A stretch of DNA of 64,000 bases from Microscilla marina ATCC 23134 (GTDB lineage Bacteria > Bacteroidota > Bacteroidia > Cytophagales > Microscillaceae), in NCBI RefSeq assembly GCF_000169175.1, contig NZ_AAWS01000022.1, forward strand, positions 1-64,000. Reading direction: 5' to 3'. Within the stretch, counting starts at the first letter, position 1. Every line of letters begins with the position of its first letter. The notes below the pieces were generated by a model, which saw nothing but the letters and a program-made list of their open reading frames with translations, did no database searches and was not told the DNA's origin. Shown here piece by piece: positions 45,578 through 54,746 of this stretch. The translations under genes were made by a program, and so were the position numbers.

Positions 45578-45645
45578 GTGCCCTTTATTTAGTATAACCT
45601 CTGGCAATCCTACATCATTTTTTACCTCTACTCTATCTCCTATGG

Positions 45646-45894
45646 GTGCAAAGTGGCGGAGCGATTCCAGTGGGGGCGGCCTGGAAACAAAGCTTTGAAG
45701 CACTCAAGGCATTCAACGAAGAGCACGGACATTTCAGGCTATCTAAAAAACAACCCAGGCAAAAAGGTCTAAGTCATTGGGTTGATCACCAAAGGGCTTG
45801 TTTTAAAAAAGGAATTTTATCCACCGTCAAAATAAATTTACTGAATAGTATCGGTTTTGTCTGGAATCCCCCCAAAATTAAGAAAACCAACTAA
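45646..45894 (+). CDS. Helicase-associated (HA) domain protein, possibly truncated
   Basis: An 82-residue frame with a GTG start. Residues 13-74 match the HA domain found at the ends of bacterial SNF2/DEAD-type helicases: W-FEALKAF, EHGHFRL, LSHWVDHQR, KINLLNSIGFVW. The domain stands alone, without a helicase. An ATG at 45642 begins a different frame that ends after 18 codons, so either the GTG is the true start or the gene is a frameshifted remnant. A TACTCTATCT motif like a MITE end lies at 45629-45638, just before it. Confidence 0.55.
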   Translation: MQSGGAIPVGAAWKQSFEALKAFNEEHGHFRLSKKQPRQKGLSHWVDHQRACFKKGILSTVKINLLNSIGFVWNPPKIKKTN

Positions 45895-46172
45895 ACCTTA
45901 CCCCGACAGTTTCAAGGGCAAATCAGTGGGGTAAATCTACTTAAAATGACTATTTTTGAAGAAATAATGCCTGCCTTTCCACATTTTCAAAATATTTTTT
46001 GTTAAAAGTGTCCAAAACCACCACTGAGATGGGTATATCTAATCGATAGCCTTTCAGTCAATAGCCAAGACAAACAAAAGCCAACAGCTAAAATTCAACG
46101 GAGCCCAAAAGCCAAGAACAAAAAAGCTAACGGCTAAAGCTCAAAACCAACTACTTAAACCAAACCAAGGTC
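45895..46172. other. Gene-free stretch before the toxin array
   Basis: 278 bases, no ORF. The last 70 bases are repetitive, with AAAGCCAACAGCTAAA-like units. Expected to carry the promoter for the 46173-52178 toxin operon. Confidence 0.5.
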
Positions 46173-48533
46173 ATGCGTATCCATTTATTCAAGTGCCTTA
46201 TTATTGCGGGAGCTTTGCTCTTAGGAGCGAGTGGTTATACCACCGCCCAGCAAAATTACAGTGTCAAGCTCATCGCTACCGTAGCGAGACCAGTGTCGCC
46301 CTACCTCTCAAACTTCGGATACAGCCACTCGCTTCAATTGACCATGATTTTAAACGGTTTAACTTCTTATTCTGGCTATTTACGAATCAAATTGGAAAGC
46401 GTGGATGGGCGGGGAATTGTCATACAAACCAGGGACAATTATCGACCTTTGCTCGACCTGGGACCTAGCCAGACCCTCAGCGGTGTAGAATTGGGCGAAT
46501 ATTTTAAACAGGAACATTTAGAGTTTGTGGGGCTAAGTAGGCAACAGTATTTGAGAACGAGGCGTATTCCTGATGGTATCTATAGGTTGTCCTTCTCATT
46601 CGTGGATAGATTTAGAGCCAATGTCTTGGTGTCTAATGTAGACATTCTGTCGCAAAAAACACTGAGGGTATTTGCTTTGCAGCCACCCATTCTGAATTTT
46701 CCGCTAATGATGAGTCAGACCAATCGAAGCAATCAAAGCTTAAAACCCATTCCGATCAGTTGGACAAGACCCGCCAACACTCCTTTCAATCCTGAGTATG
46801 AATTAGTATTGAACGAGCTACGCCCCGATTGTCAAAACCAATATGCGAATATAAACGCAAATAACCAAGCCGCCAGCCGAATATCTCAAGGCGAAATATT
46901 CAATTGCCTGGGTCCCGAAATATTTCGTGCCAGCACAACTAGCCTGACTTACAACTATGGCATGCAAGCCGAACCTGCCCTGGGCTTGGGCAAATGGTAC
47001 GCCATTCGCATCCAGGCGCGCGACCCCCAGGGCAGAACCTTGTTTATCAACGACGGTGTGAGTCAGATTCGAGTATTTCGTTATGGCAAACCCTGCCCCA
47101 TCCCGATTCGCTTAAAGGCAACTGCCCTCAATCCCTACCAGGTACAACTCGACTGGGATGCCCTGCCCGACCACACAGGTTATACCCTACACTTCAAGCG
47201 CGAAGGCGATGCCTACAAATGGTACACCAAACGTGCCCTTTCCAACCGCACCCAAATCAACGATATGGAACCCGGAGTGTCCTATTCGTTCAAACTTACC
47301 GCCAACTGCAATGCCTTTGGCAGCGAAGAAACCGCCACCGTAGATTTTAGAATGCCCACCCCCAAGCCCACCGGAGTACAATGCGGCAAACCCTTGGTGG
47401 TAGACCTCAGCAATCAAACTCCTATCTCAAATTTGCGAGTAGGCGACAAAATAATGGCAGCCGACTTTGAATTTACCCTGGTAGAAGTCAAACCCCTGGG
47501 GGGAGGTTGGTTTTCCGGGCGAGCCTATACCCACATCAATTATTTTCAGGGAGCCAGGGTATTTGCCCGGTTCGACCGCATCAAGATCAACACCGACAAA
47601 CGCCTCATTGATGGGGAATTGACGACCACTGGGGCAGGTACCCAAATCATACCCGACGAGTGGCGCGACCAGTACCTGAGCTTTACGGGCGAAATCAACA
47701 ATTTATTTGACGAGATAGAAAGAGGGCTGGACAAGATAGACCAGGCAATGGGCAAAATAGACCAGGTACTCAAAAAAGTAGAACAGTGGGTAAAAAACTA
47801 CAATGGCCCCGACAAAGCCGAGTTACTGGAAACGATCCAGATTGGTAAAAAGGCGATTGAGGAGGGGAAGGAGGCAATGGATAAAGGCAAGGTAACAGAA
47901 GGGTTAAAAAAGTTGAAAGATGGCAGTGGGAAGGTGATCAAGGCAGCGACCAAAATCATTGGTAACCGTTTGCAAAAACTCTTTGCCAGCCTCAAAGACA
48001 TTATCAAAGAAATAGTACAGGAGCTAAAGGGTAAGAGTAAAAAAACAATTAAGAAGAGTCAGACTGAGCAAGCAACTCAGAAGAAAGAAATGGCAGTAGC
48101 CATTGAAGAGATACAGCGCAAACGGGCTGCTATGAGTTTACCAAAACCCAAAGAGGAGGTCGATACTGGTGCGGTAGCGGTCATCTATTTTTATGAAGTC
48201 CCCAAGCAGGTAGAAGTTTCAGAGGAGGAGTGGAGGCAACGGACAAAAAATGGTGCAATGGCTCGCTGGGCAAAAGCCAGAGACAAGTTGGTTTCTGTAG
48301 TGAGCAAGCTTAAAATAGAACTTTTTAAATTTGACACGCTTACAAAAATGAGCGGAGGCCAATTACTGGAAACCCTCAAAGGCAATATTCAAAAAGACAT
48401 TGAGTCGTTGGGACAAGGACTGATTCAAAAATTTATGGAGGGAGATGGAATAGAGGCACTTAAGGTGTTTATTCGGAAATTTATCCACGAAAAAATTGAC
48501 GAACGTATTCGTGTAATTTACAAAAAGGACTAA
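46173..48533 (+). CDS. Secreted FN3 protein, likely toxin accessory
   Basis: A 786-residue secreted protein. Signal peptide at about residues 1-25 (GYTTAQ). An N-terminal domain of about 30-300 looks like the first module of the large Bacteroidota surface proteins that pair with toxins or Rhs proteins (databases call it TANFOR, from memory). An FN3 domain sits at about 306-396 (YQVQLDWDALPDHTGYTLHF). The C-terminal half is helical and charged, with coiled-coil segments (LDKIDQAMGKIDQVLKKVEQW) and a basic end. No T9SS C-terminal domain. It lies 15 bases before the toxin gene, so they form an operon and it probably helps export or surface display of the toxin. Confidence 0.8.
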   Translation: MRIHLFKCLIIAGALLLGASGYTTAQQNYSVKLIATVARPVSPYLSNFGYSHSLQLTMILNGLTSYSGYLRIKLESVDGRGIVIQTRDNYRPLLDLGPSQTLSGVELGEYFKQEHLEFVGLSRQQYLRTRRIPDGIYRLSFSFVDRFRANVLVSNVDILSQKTLRVFALQPPILNFPLMMSQTNRSNQSLKPIPISWTRPANTPFNPEYELVLNELRPDCQNQYANINANNQAASRISQGEIFNCLGPEIFRASTTSLTYNYGMQAEPALGLGKWYAIRIQARDPQGRTLFINDGVSQIRVFRYGKPCPIPIRLKATALNPYQVQLDWDALPDHTGYTLHFKREGDAYKWYTKRALSNRTQINDMEPGVSYSFKLTANCNAFGSEETATVDFRMPTPKPTGVQCGKPLVVDLSNQTPISNLRVGDKIMAADFEFTLVEVKPLGGGWFSGRAYTHINYFQGARVFARFDRIKINTDKRLIDGELTTTGAGTQIIPDEWRDQYLSFTGEINNLFDEIERGLDKIDQAMGKIDQVLKKVEQWVKNYNGPDKAELLETIQIGKKAIEEGKEAMDKGKVTEGLKKLKDGSGKVIKAATKIIGNRLQKLFASLKDIIKEIVQELKGKSKKTIKKSQTEQATQKKEMAVAIEEIQRKRAAMSLPKPKEEVDTGAVAVIYFYEVPKQVEVSEEEWRQRTKNGAMARWAKARDKLVSVVSKLKIELFKFDTLTKMSGGQLLETLKGNIQKDIESLGQGLIQKFMEGDGIEALKVFIRKFIHEKIDERIRVIYKKD

Positions 48534-48548
48534 AAACATTGGAAAATC

Positions 48549-51500
48549 ATGCGTAAAAAACTTACTGGAATACTTGCAATTATTCTGCTCGCCATTTCTT
48601 TTGGTCTACAAGCCACCGACACTACCTATGTTGCCAAATATAAAGACAATAAACGCGTAGAGCAAATGGTTATTTTGCTCAATCAACAAATTGCGCGTAA
48701 TGCCTACCTGCCCACGATTGACCAAAACTATGTGATAGATGGTAAGTTTGAAATTACCAATCAGCGTACTTTTGGTGCTCAGGTGACTGCTGAACTCAAT
48801 GAGCAATTAAAAAAGCTGAACGAAGCTAAAGAAGCCACCAAACAAGTTGATTTTTATGTGATTATCCCCCCTCCCATTATCCAAAGGTCTACCGATATAG
48901 TGATTGGAGGCAAGGGAAATGGTACCTCAGCAAATGATATACAAAAGAAGGGTTTTGAATCCAATTCGATCAAGGAGTCCATCAAAGCTGCTTATAGTTT
49001 TACCAGACAAGTTTATCAAAGAAGCAAGCTTGCCAGTGCCAAACGTATTGGGCTTTTGCTCAATCTTGATAGTTTTATTGGGGTCTTCAACAACAAGAAA
49101 AGGGAATATTTCTTTCCGTGCCTGGCCTTTGGTAATCGTCTTTCGGCGGGTATGGTCAAGCGAGGTGTCCAAGAGGTGATGGAGAGGCTTAAGCAAAGGT
49201 CAAGCCTTTGGAAAACCAACCAAGGTGGTTCTGTTAAGGGACAAAATATGACCAATCTTAAGCTTGATAAAACCAGCATTATTGATTTTACAAAAGTGTG
49301 TATCAGCACCATGCAAGTGTTTATTGGTACCGAAGTATTCGCGGCAGATACCACAACCTACCAGTTTAAATCAAACATAGAGACCCGACTTTCTCAACTT
49401 TCTTTTACCAACAAAGCAGCGATCATTGCCAGGGTCAAAACATTTGATAAAAAACACTTATTTGGCACAAGTAACGATCGCTTGGTGGTTGAAGACTACG
49501 CAGGGGTGTTGGACCCCAAGACATTCTATGCCTTTTTTAAGCAAGATTCTTTTCTGAAGCAATTCTTGTCAAAGAAAACCCTTCACGACTTTACGCTTGA
49601 GGTATTTACTACTTCTGATGCCAGTGTAGAAGCCTCACGTACAGATTTTGCCTCTGATATCAAAGGCAAAACTGCCCATCAATTGGCTTATGAGCGCCCT
49701 CTAGCCCCCAAAGGGGTCAGAATAAGCCTGCACTTTAGGTACGAAAAAGGTCAAAAAGTAATTACCCAATGGGTGATGCGTTTGGGCGAAGCTTTGTGGT
49801 TTTCGAAGGGGCGCAAAACTATCAAAGTCATCCCAGTTAAACAACCCACCATCAAAACCTTTGATGACTTTGTAAAAGTAAGTTTGGCGTATATCAAAGG
49901 AGGGTTAGAACTCAACCTTAACTTATTAAAACAACTTAAAATAGACGAAAAAGTATGGAATAACCCTGACCTCGAAGAACCAGGAAAAACAATTTACCCA
50001 TTATTGATTGGAGTCTATAATGGCTTAATAGACCAGGTAGCCTCGGTTCCTGAAAGCATTTTAGAGATCATTGGTCTTTTGAATGAAATTGCCCGCTATG
50101 CAGTAGACAAAGATTACCGAGCCAAAATTGATCAAGCCCTGGCAAAACTCAAAGACGTTGATTTACAAAAAATACTAGATGATAAGATTGCCGAAGAGCA
50201 AAAGAAACTGACCAAAATCAACAATCCCTCTTATTATTTGGGCAATATGCTTACCCAGGTCATTATAGAAGTCATCACAGGTAAGGGACTGGTGAAAGTC
50301 TTGAAAGAAAGCGTAGACACATTCAAGAAGCGTAACAAGAAAAAAGGAAAAGGGAAGGATGGAGATAATAACAAAGGTAAAGGCAAACAGAAAAAGCCTG
50401 AAATCATTGTAAACAATGCCTTGCTTGCCGAATATGTAACGTATAAAGACAAGAAAAAAGTCAAGAGCAAGACGACGGTGGGTAAAGGGCAAACCACTAC
50501 TAAAGAAGGCGAAAAACTGCTTACTATCAACAAATTACAAAAGAAAGGCACCTATAGCAAAGCTTATGTAATCAAAAAAATTGTGGATAAGGCCTTCAAA
50601 AAGCCCACAAAATTGAAGGGCATTTTCGCTACTTCTGAAAATACAGAAGTAGGGCGTTGGGCAAAGAGCAAAGGCTATCAAACGGTAAAGATCAAAGGCG
50701 GGGTGAAGTTTGTGAAGGCACCAACAATTTATGTTTTTCAACAACAATATCGAAGTAAAGCCACTTGGATAGCAGTAGATAACCAGCATAAAAACAACAA
50801 GGCGGAGCAAAAACATTGGTTATATACTGCCTCGTTCAAAAAAAACGGCAAGGAGGCAAGGCTACTTTATTTTGAAAAGAAACAGGCCGCCAATAGTTAT
50901 CAGAATAAGCCTGCGATTTTTGAGGCGATTTATGCAAAAATTAATGCCAAGTATAAGGTCACCAGTATTTTTATCCCCAAAACCAACAAAAGTGTTTTTG
51001 AGGTGGTTCGGAAAGGGGGCAATATTGAGGAACTTAGGGCAAAAGACAAGCAAAAACAACTCAAAGGCGATGTAATTAGTTGGGCTTTGCGCAAAAAAAA
51101 GAAAAACAACAATAAAACTGCTTTTAACTATGCCTTTATCACTTATGGTAAAAAGGGCATAGTAGATGGGGTAAAACTTACCCGCACTGCTTGTTTTCCA
51201 GCGGGCACACCTATCTTTTTGGGCATCAGCGAAGACACAGGCAAGCCACACTATGCCCCCATCGAAACCATTCGTTCAGGAGATGTAGTTCCTTCCTTTA
51301 AGGCCCCATCGGGCAAAGTAAATTTTCAACAAGTAAAAGGTGTTTCACAAAGTATTGCCGAAGAACTCATCAAGGTATATGCAGGGGGCAAACTGGCGTT
51401 GATGCCTACTCCTGAACATCCGTTTTGGGTAGCAAGCAAATGGTTAGCCGCTAGTGAGCTAAAGCAAGGTGATAGTCTGTGGCTATTTAACGGGCAACAA

Positions 51501-52178
51501 GTAGCCATTGATAGTGTAGTGCGGATTGATACTGTAGTAAGGGTGTATAACTTTGAGGTGGCTCATAACCATACTTACTTTGTGGGTGAGTTGGGGGTTG
51601 GGGTGCATAATAACTGTGCTGAAGAAGCTTTAGAGGAGGCTTTGGATATTGTAGGACAAGCAGTTTTATCAAATATAGCAGAAGTATCAAAAGAAGAGTT
51701 TTTAGATGAAAGTGATCAAAACTATGAGTATTTTTATCGTGCTATGGGTACAAATGAATTTTATAGCAATGGTATGGGGTTGATTGTGGGTAAATATGAT
51801 GAAGATTCAGAAGAGTGGTTGGGAGAACCTAGTTTTGTTGCTTCGGATTTACAATATCTTATTGCTTCTGGTTCTGGAAAACAACAAGGGTTATTAAGAA
51901 GATCTGATCAACAAGGAGTTTATCAGGTAGTAGTGAAATATAAAATGAAAATAGGTACAACTACAGTGCTTGATGAAAATAGTGTTAATCATGGTACTTC
52001 AGGAGCTAAAATCAAGAAACTTATTAAGAAGAGGAGCGTGTCAAGAAAAAGAGAGGGTGAACGTTTTTTAGGTTATAAACACTATACTTATGGTTTTCAT
52101 GCTGATATTGCAAATGACCATTTTCATCCCCATATAGTGGAAATTGTATATGTAAAGGTAAACAACTTGATAGATTGA
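48549..52178 (+). CDS. Secreted polymorphic toxin with Hint domain, full length
   Basis: A 1209-residue secreted toxin. Signal peptide at about 1-22. A long unknown trunk reaches about 880, with a basic low-complexity stretch (KKRNKKKGKGKDGDNNKGKGKQKK, about 595-620). The Hint domain runs from Cys882 (ACFPAGTP) through TPEHPFW to the autocatalytic end HNNC at 1020-1023. The AT-rich C-terminal toxin (1024-1209) has FYRAMGTNEFYSNG, FVASDLQYLIASG and HYTYGFHADIAND; an ADP-ribosyltransferase-like fold is possible but weakly supported. Hint cleaves itself and frees the toxin. The FN3 gene precedes it and two immunity candidates follow 4 and 716 bases later. Confidence 0.85.
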   Translation: MRKKLTGILAIILLAISFGLQATDTTYVAKYKDNKRVEQMVILLNQQIARNAYLPTIDQNYVIDGKFEITNQRTFGAQVTAELNEQLKKLNEAKEATKQVDFYVIIPPPIIQRSTDIVIGGKGNGTSANDIQKKGFESNSIKESIKAAYSFTRQVYQRSKLASAKRIGLLLNLDSFIGVFNNKKREYFFPCLAFGNRLSAGMVKRGVQEVMERLKQRSSLWKTNQGGSVKGQNMTNLKLDKTSIIDFTKVCISTMQVFIGTEVFAADTTTYQFKSNIETRLSQLSFTNKAAIIARVKTFDKKHLFGTSNDRLVVEDYAGVLDPKTFYAFFKQDSFLKQFLSKKTLHDFTLEVFTTSDASVEASRTDFASDIKGKTAHQLAYERPLAPKGVRISLHFRYEKGQKVITQWVMRLGEALWFSKGRKTIKVIPVKQPTIKTFDDFVKVSLAYIKGGLELNLNLLKQLKIDEKVWNNPDLEEPGKTIYPLLIGVYNGLIDQVASVPESILEIIGLLNEIARYAVDKDYRAKIDQALAKLKDVDLQKILDDKIAEEQKKLTKINNPSYYLGNMLTQVIIEVITGKGLVKVLKESVDTFKKRNKKKGKGKDGDNNKGKGKQKKPEIIVNNALLAEYVTYKDKKKVKSKTTVGKGQTTTKEGEKLLTINKLQKKGTYSKAYVIKKIVDKAFKKPTKLKGIFATSENTEVGRWAKSKGYQTVKIKGGVKFVKAPTIYVFQQQYRSKATWIAVDNQHKNNKAEQKHWLYTASFKKNGKEARLLYFEKKQAANSYQNKPAIFEAIYAKINAKYKVTSIFIPKTNKSVFEVVRKGGNIEELRAKDKQKQLKGDVISWALRKKKKNNNKTAFNYAFITYGKKGIVDGVKLTRTACFPAGTPIFLGISEDTGKPHYAPIETIRSGDVVPSFKAPSGKVNFQQVKGVSQSIAEELIKVYAGGKLALMPTPEHPFWVASKWLAASELKQGDSLWLFNGQQVAIDSVVRIDTVVRVYNFEVAHNHTYFVGELGVGVHNNCAEEALEEALDIVGQAVLSNIAEVSKEEFLDESDQNYEYFYRAMGTNEFYSNGMGLIVGKYDEDSEEWLGEPSFVASDLQYLIASGSGKQQGLLRRSDQQGVYQVVVKYKMKIGTTTVLDENSVNHGTSGAKIKKLIKKRSVSRKREGERFLGYKHYTYGFHADIANDHFHPHIVEIVYVKVNNLID

Positions 52179-52182
52179 AAAT

Positions 52183-52878
52183 ATGGATATCGAGAAAGCT
52201 AGTTTCAATTTTGATTCTTTGAGTAATATTTGTGAGAACTATTACAATCAAAATATAAAAGCATCTAGTATTAAAAATGACGAAGATGCAAGAGAGATAT
52301 TAGAACAAGTTGCAGATGATTTAATTGATCATCTTGTAAAGTTGTGTGCTCTAAAATATACTCAAGATTTAGAAAAATATGATTATCCTGTCCGCAAGTT
52401 TAAAAATGATATTTTAAATAGTATTTCTTCATATAATTGGTCATTTATTCAAATTCTTACTGAGACACCTTTTATTTATAACAAATCTTTTAGGCTCGAG
52501 GATGCTGAATTATTAAGAATTTTAAATATTCTAGTAGAACCTTATGAAACAAAAAAAAATCAAGGTGAAGAACTTAAGGCAGGTTTATTTTTTGAATATT
52601 TTCTTGACCATCTGGAGTATTTTCCACAAGAAGAAGCTTTGAGATTAATGGACAAAATGTTAGGTTTTGATACAGTAAATGAAGATTGGTATGAGGCTTT
52701 CCTTGGTTGTTTTTCAAAGTTAAAAAACCACCTGCCTAAAAACAAAAAGGGCTTTGACATATTAAAAAAGGGCTTTCTTATACCTGATATTGGATGGACA
52801 TTTAAAAATTTTATAAAACAAACCTACATGAAAGAAAATTTAGTAGATGAGAGGTATAATTGGATAGAGAATAATTGA
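52183..52878 (+). CDS. Candidate immunity protein 1
   Basis: A 231-residue soluble, acidic helical protein that starts 4 bases after the toxin gene. It is a paralogue of the next gene: both hold IKAS-I-DDE-AR, LVEPYETKKNQGEE and a MLGFD-V-EDWYEA motif. Position right after the toxin, with low GC like the toxin C-terminus, is the normal place for a cognate immunity gene. No known immunity family can be named. Confidence 0.75.
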   Translation: MDIEKASFNFDSLSNICENYYNQNIKASSIKNDEDAREILEQVADDLIDHLVKLCALKYTQDLEKYDYPVRKFKNDILNSISSYNWSFIQILTETPFIYNKSFRLEDAELLRILNILVEPYETKKNQGEELKAGLFFEYFLDHLEYFPQEEALRLMDKMLGFDTVNEDWYEAFLGCFSKLKNHLPKNKKGFDILKKGFLIPDIGWTFKNFIKQTYMKENLVDERYNWIENN

Positions 52879-52894
52879 GAAGTTGTTAGAGTGA

Positions 52895-53584
52895 ATGACA
52901 AAAATTGATAAAACACTGCTTAGCTTTGAGTCACTTTATGAGGTTTTTGACAAATTTACGAGTCAGACTATCAAAGCTTCTCAAATATCAGATGATGAAG
53001 AGGCAAGGGATGAGTATGATTATATTTTGGGAGAGTTTACTCAGGAAATGGCTAAAATATGTGCCATTCAGTATTCTGAAAAAGTACTAAAGTCAGAAAA
53101 TCCACAGAAGCAATACAAAGAAGATTTGATGAATGCTGCTCAAGATCACAATTTATCTTTGTTGGAAGTTTTATTATTATCGCAGTTATTTTCAGGTGAT
53201 TTTTTCAACCCCAGCCCAAAAGAAGTATTGTTTATGCTTACCAAACTAATTGAACCCTATAGGTATAACAAAGAGCAGGGGGAGCAATATCAGTTGGGTT
53301 ATATATTTGAACAATTGATGGAGTGGTTAAATGAAGAACAGGGCGCTTTTTATTTAATGGAGACAATGCTGGGTTTTACAAAAGTAACCAAGGAATGGTA
53401 TGAAGGCTTATTATCCTCTTTTCTTAGGATAAGAGAGTTGTTGCCTCGAGACAACAAAAAATCATTTGATTTAATCAAAAAAGGATATGAGATTTTCCCT
53501 CCTAGTTTGGCTCTTGACTTTAGAGATTTTATACAAACGCATTATGTAAAAAAAGGCTGGCAGATGAAGAATACAATTGGATAG
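52895..53584 (+). CDS. Candidate immunity protein 2 (paralogue)
   Basis: A 229-residue paralogue of the gene before it, 16 bases downstream. Shared blocks are IKASQISDDEEARDE, IEPYRYNKEQGEQ and ETMLGFTKVTKEWYEG. The identity is only moderate, so it may protect against a related toxin version now gone. It is the last gene before the first orphan cassette. Confidence 0.72.
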   Translation: MTKIDKTLLSFESLYEVFDKFTSQTIKASQISDDEEARDEYDYILGEFTQEMAKICAIQYSEKVLKSENPQKQYKEDLMNAAQDHNLSLLEVLLLSQLFSGDFFNPSPKEVLFMLTKLIEPYRYNKEQGEQYQLGYIFEQLMEWLNEEQGAFYLMETMLGFTKVTKEWYEGLLSSFLRIRELLPRDNKKSFDLIKKGYEIFPPSLALDFRDFIQTHYVKKGWQMKNTIG

Positions 53585-53663
53585 GATAAAAATAATCAGA
53601 TATTTTACAGTAATACTTTAGAGCTGGGCTTACACAAGTCTAGCTTTTGTTTTTAATGTCCTC

Positions 53664-54746
53664 ATGCCTACTCCAGAACATCCGTTTTGGGTAGCGGGCA
53701 AGTGGCGTGCTGCCAGCGAGCTAAGGCAAGGCGATAGTTTGTGGCTCTATAATGGGCAACAAATTGCCATTGATAGTGTAGTGCGGATTGTAGTAAGGGT
53801 GTATAATTTTGAGGTGGCTAACAACCATACTTACTTTGTGGGTGAGTTGGGGGTTGGGGTGCATAATGATTGTGTGGTAGTAGAGTATTTATTATCAAAT
53901 TTTGTTGAAAAAAAGCAGACCTTTACTTGGGTTAATTCTGGGCCATTAGTTAAACACTTGGGTGATATAGGTAAGGGGTATAAAATGTTAGAAGAAGAAA
54001 TAAAAAAAGATTCTACTTTGATGGATAAAAAGATAAATGATATAGTATCAGAGTTATCTGCAGACTTAAAAAAAGAGTTAACAGAAAGTAATTTCTTTAT
54101 CCAATATAAAACACTATCTTATCAAGAAGTAACTAATTTGTATAACAGTTATCTACAGCTGTGGAAATCAGAAAAAAGTCAACGTGACAGCATTCTAAAT
54201 TATATATCCAAAAATGATCCGATGGTAAGTTCTTTTGCTATTTGGGCAACCTACTCTACAAAAAAAACACTTCCACCTTTAGCTGATTTAAAGCTTAATT
54301 GTTGGGAGTTGGTACTGTTAGGGGCGTATTTGGCTGGGGAACTTGATTGGAAAAAAATACACGAGATTTATACAAATGACCGTCTAGGGTATGAATTTTC
54401 AGTTGATCCATCCAGTGCCTTCCAAGCTGACTTCACAAAGAAGTTAGGACTTAAAAGTTCCTCTATTAATTTCTACCGCCCAGTTGATATGGTTGAGGGT
54501 AAGATGGTAAGGCGTAAAATATCGGGAGGAAATATAATATTGTTTGCTAAAGGTCGCATGTTCTTGAAGCATGTTGCTATTGCAACAGGACGTCAAGCAG
54601 ATGATGAATCTCCAGAAGTAATCACATTTCCATCTGCACCCGTGGAATTTGGAGATCGAGTCCCAGTAGCATTGTTAAGCCTAAAAAAATTAGGGCAACT
54701 ATTTGGTGGTGCTAGAGCAATGTATAAGATACCCAAATGGAAATAG
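53664..54746 (+). CDS. Orphan Hint cassette with NlpC/P60-like toxin
   Basis: A 360-residue 5'-truncated toxin. Residues 1-70 are the last third of a Hint domain (MPTPEHPFW to HNDC, 67-70). Compared with the full-length toxin, the DNA match begins right at this ATG and includes a 6-base in-frame deletion (IDTVVRV is IVVRV here). The toxin part (71-360) has Cys213 in NCWELV and His303 in KHVAIATG, the spacing and surrounding GxIILF of an NlpC/P60-like cysteine peptidase or amidase. It has no signal peptide and no Hint start, so it is probably silent unless recombined into the full-length gene. It overlaps the next gene by 10 bases. Confidence 0.75.
   Translation: MPTPEHPFWVAGKWRAASELRQGDSLWLYNGQQIAIDSVVRIVVRVYNFEVANNHTYFVGELGVGVHNDCVVVEYLLSNFVEKKQTFTWVNSGPLVKHLGDIGKGYKMLEEEIKKDSTLMDKKINDIVSELSADLKKELTESNFFIQYKTLSYQEVTNLYNSYLQLWKSEKSQRDSILNYISKNDPMVSSFAIWATYSTKKTLPPLADLKLNCWELVLLGAYLAGELDWKKIHEIYTNDRLGYEFSVDPSSAFQADFTKKLGLKSSSINFYRPVDMVEGKMVRRKISGGNIILFAKGRMFLKHVAIATGRQADDESPEVITFPSAPVEFGDRVPVALLSLKKLGQLFGGARAMYKIPKWK

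Noticed and set aside
46173-52178. T9SS C-terminal sorting domain on the toxin operon proteins
   Set aside because: The C-termini end in a charged helix or a toxin tip, not in the beta-rich sorting domain.
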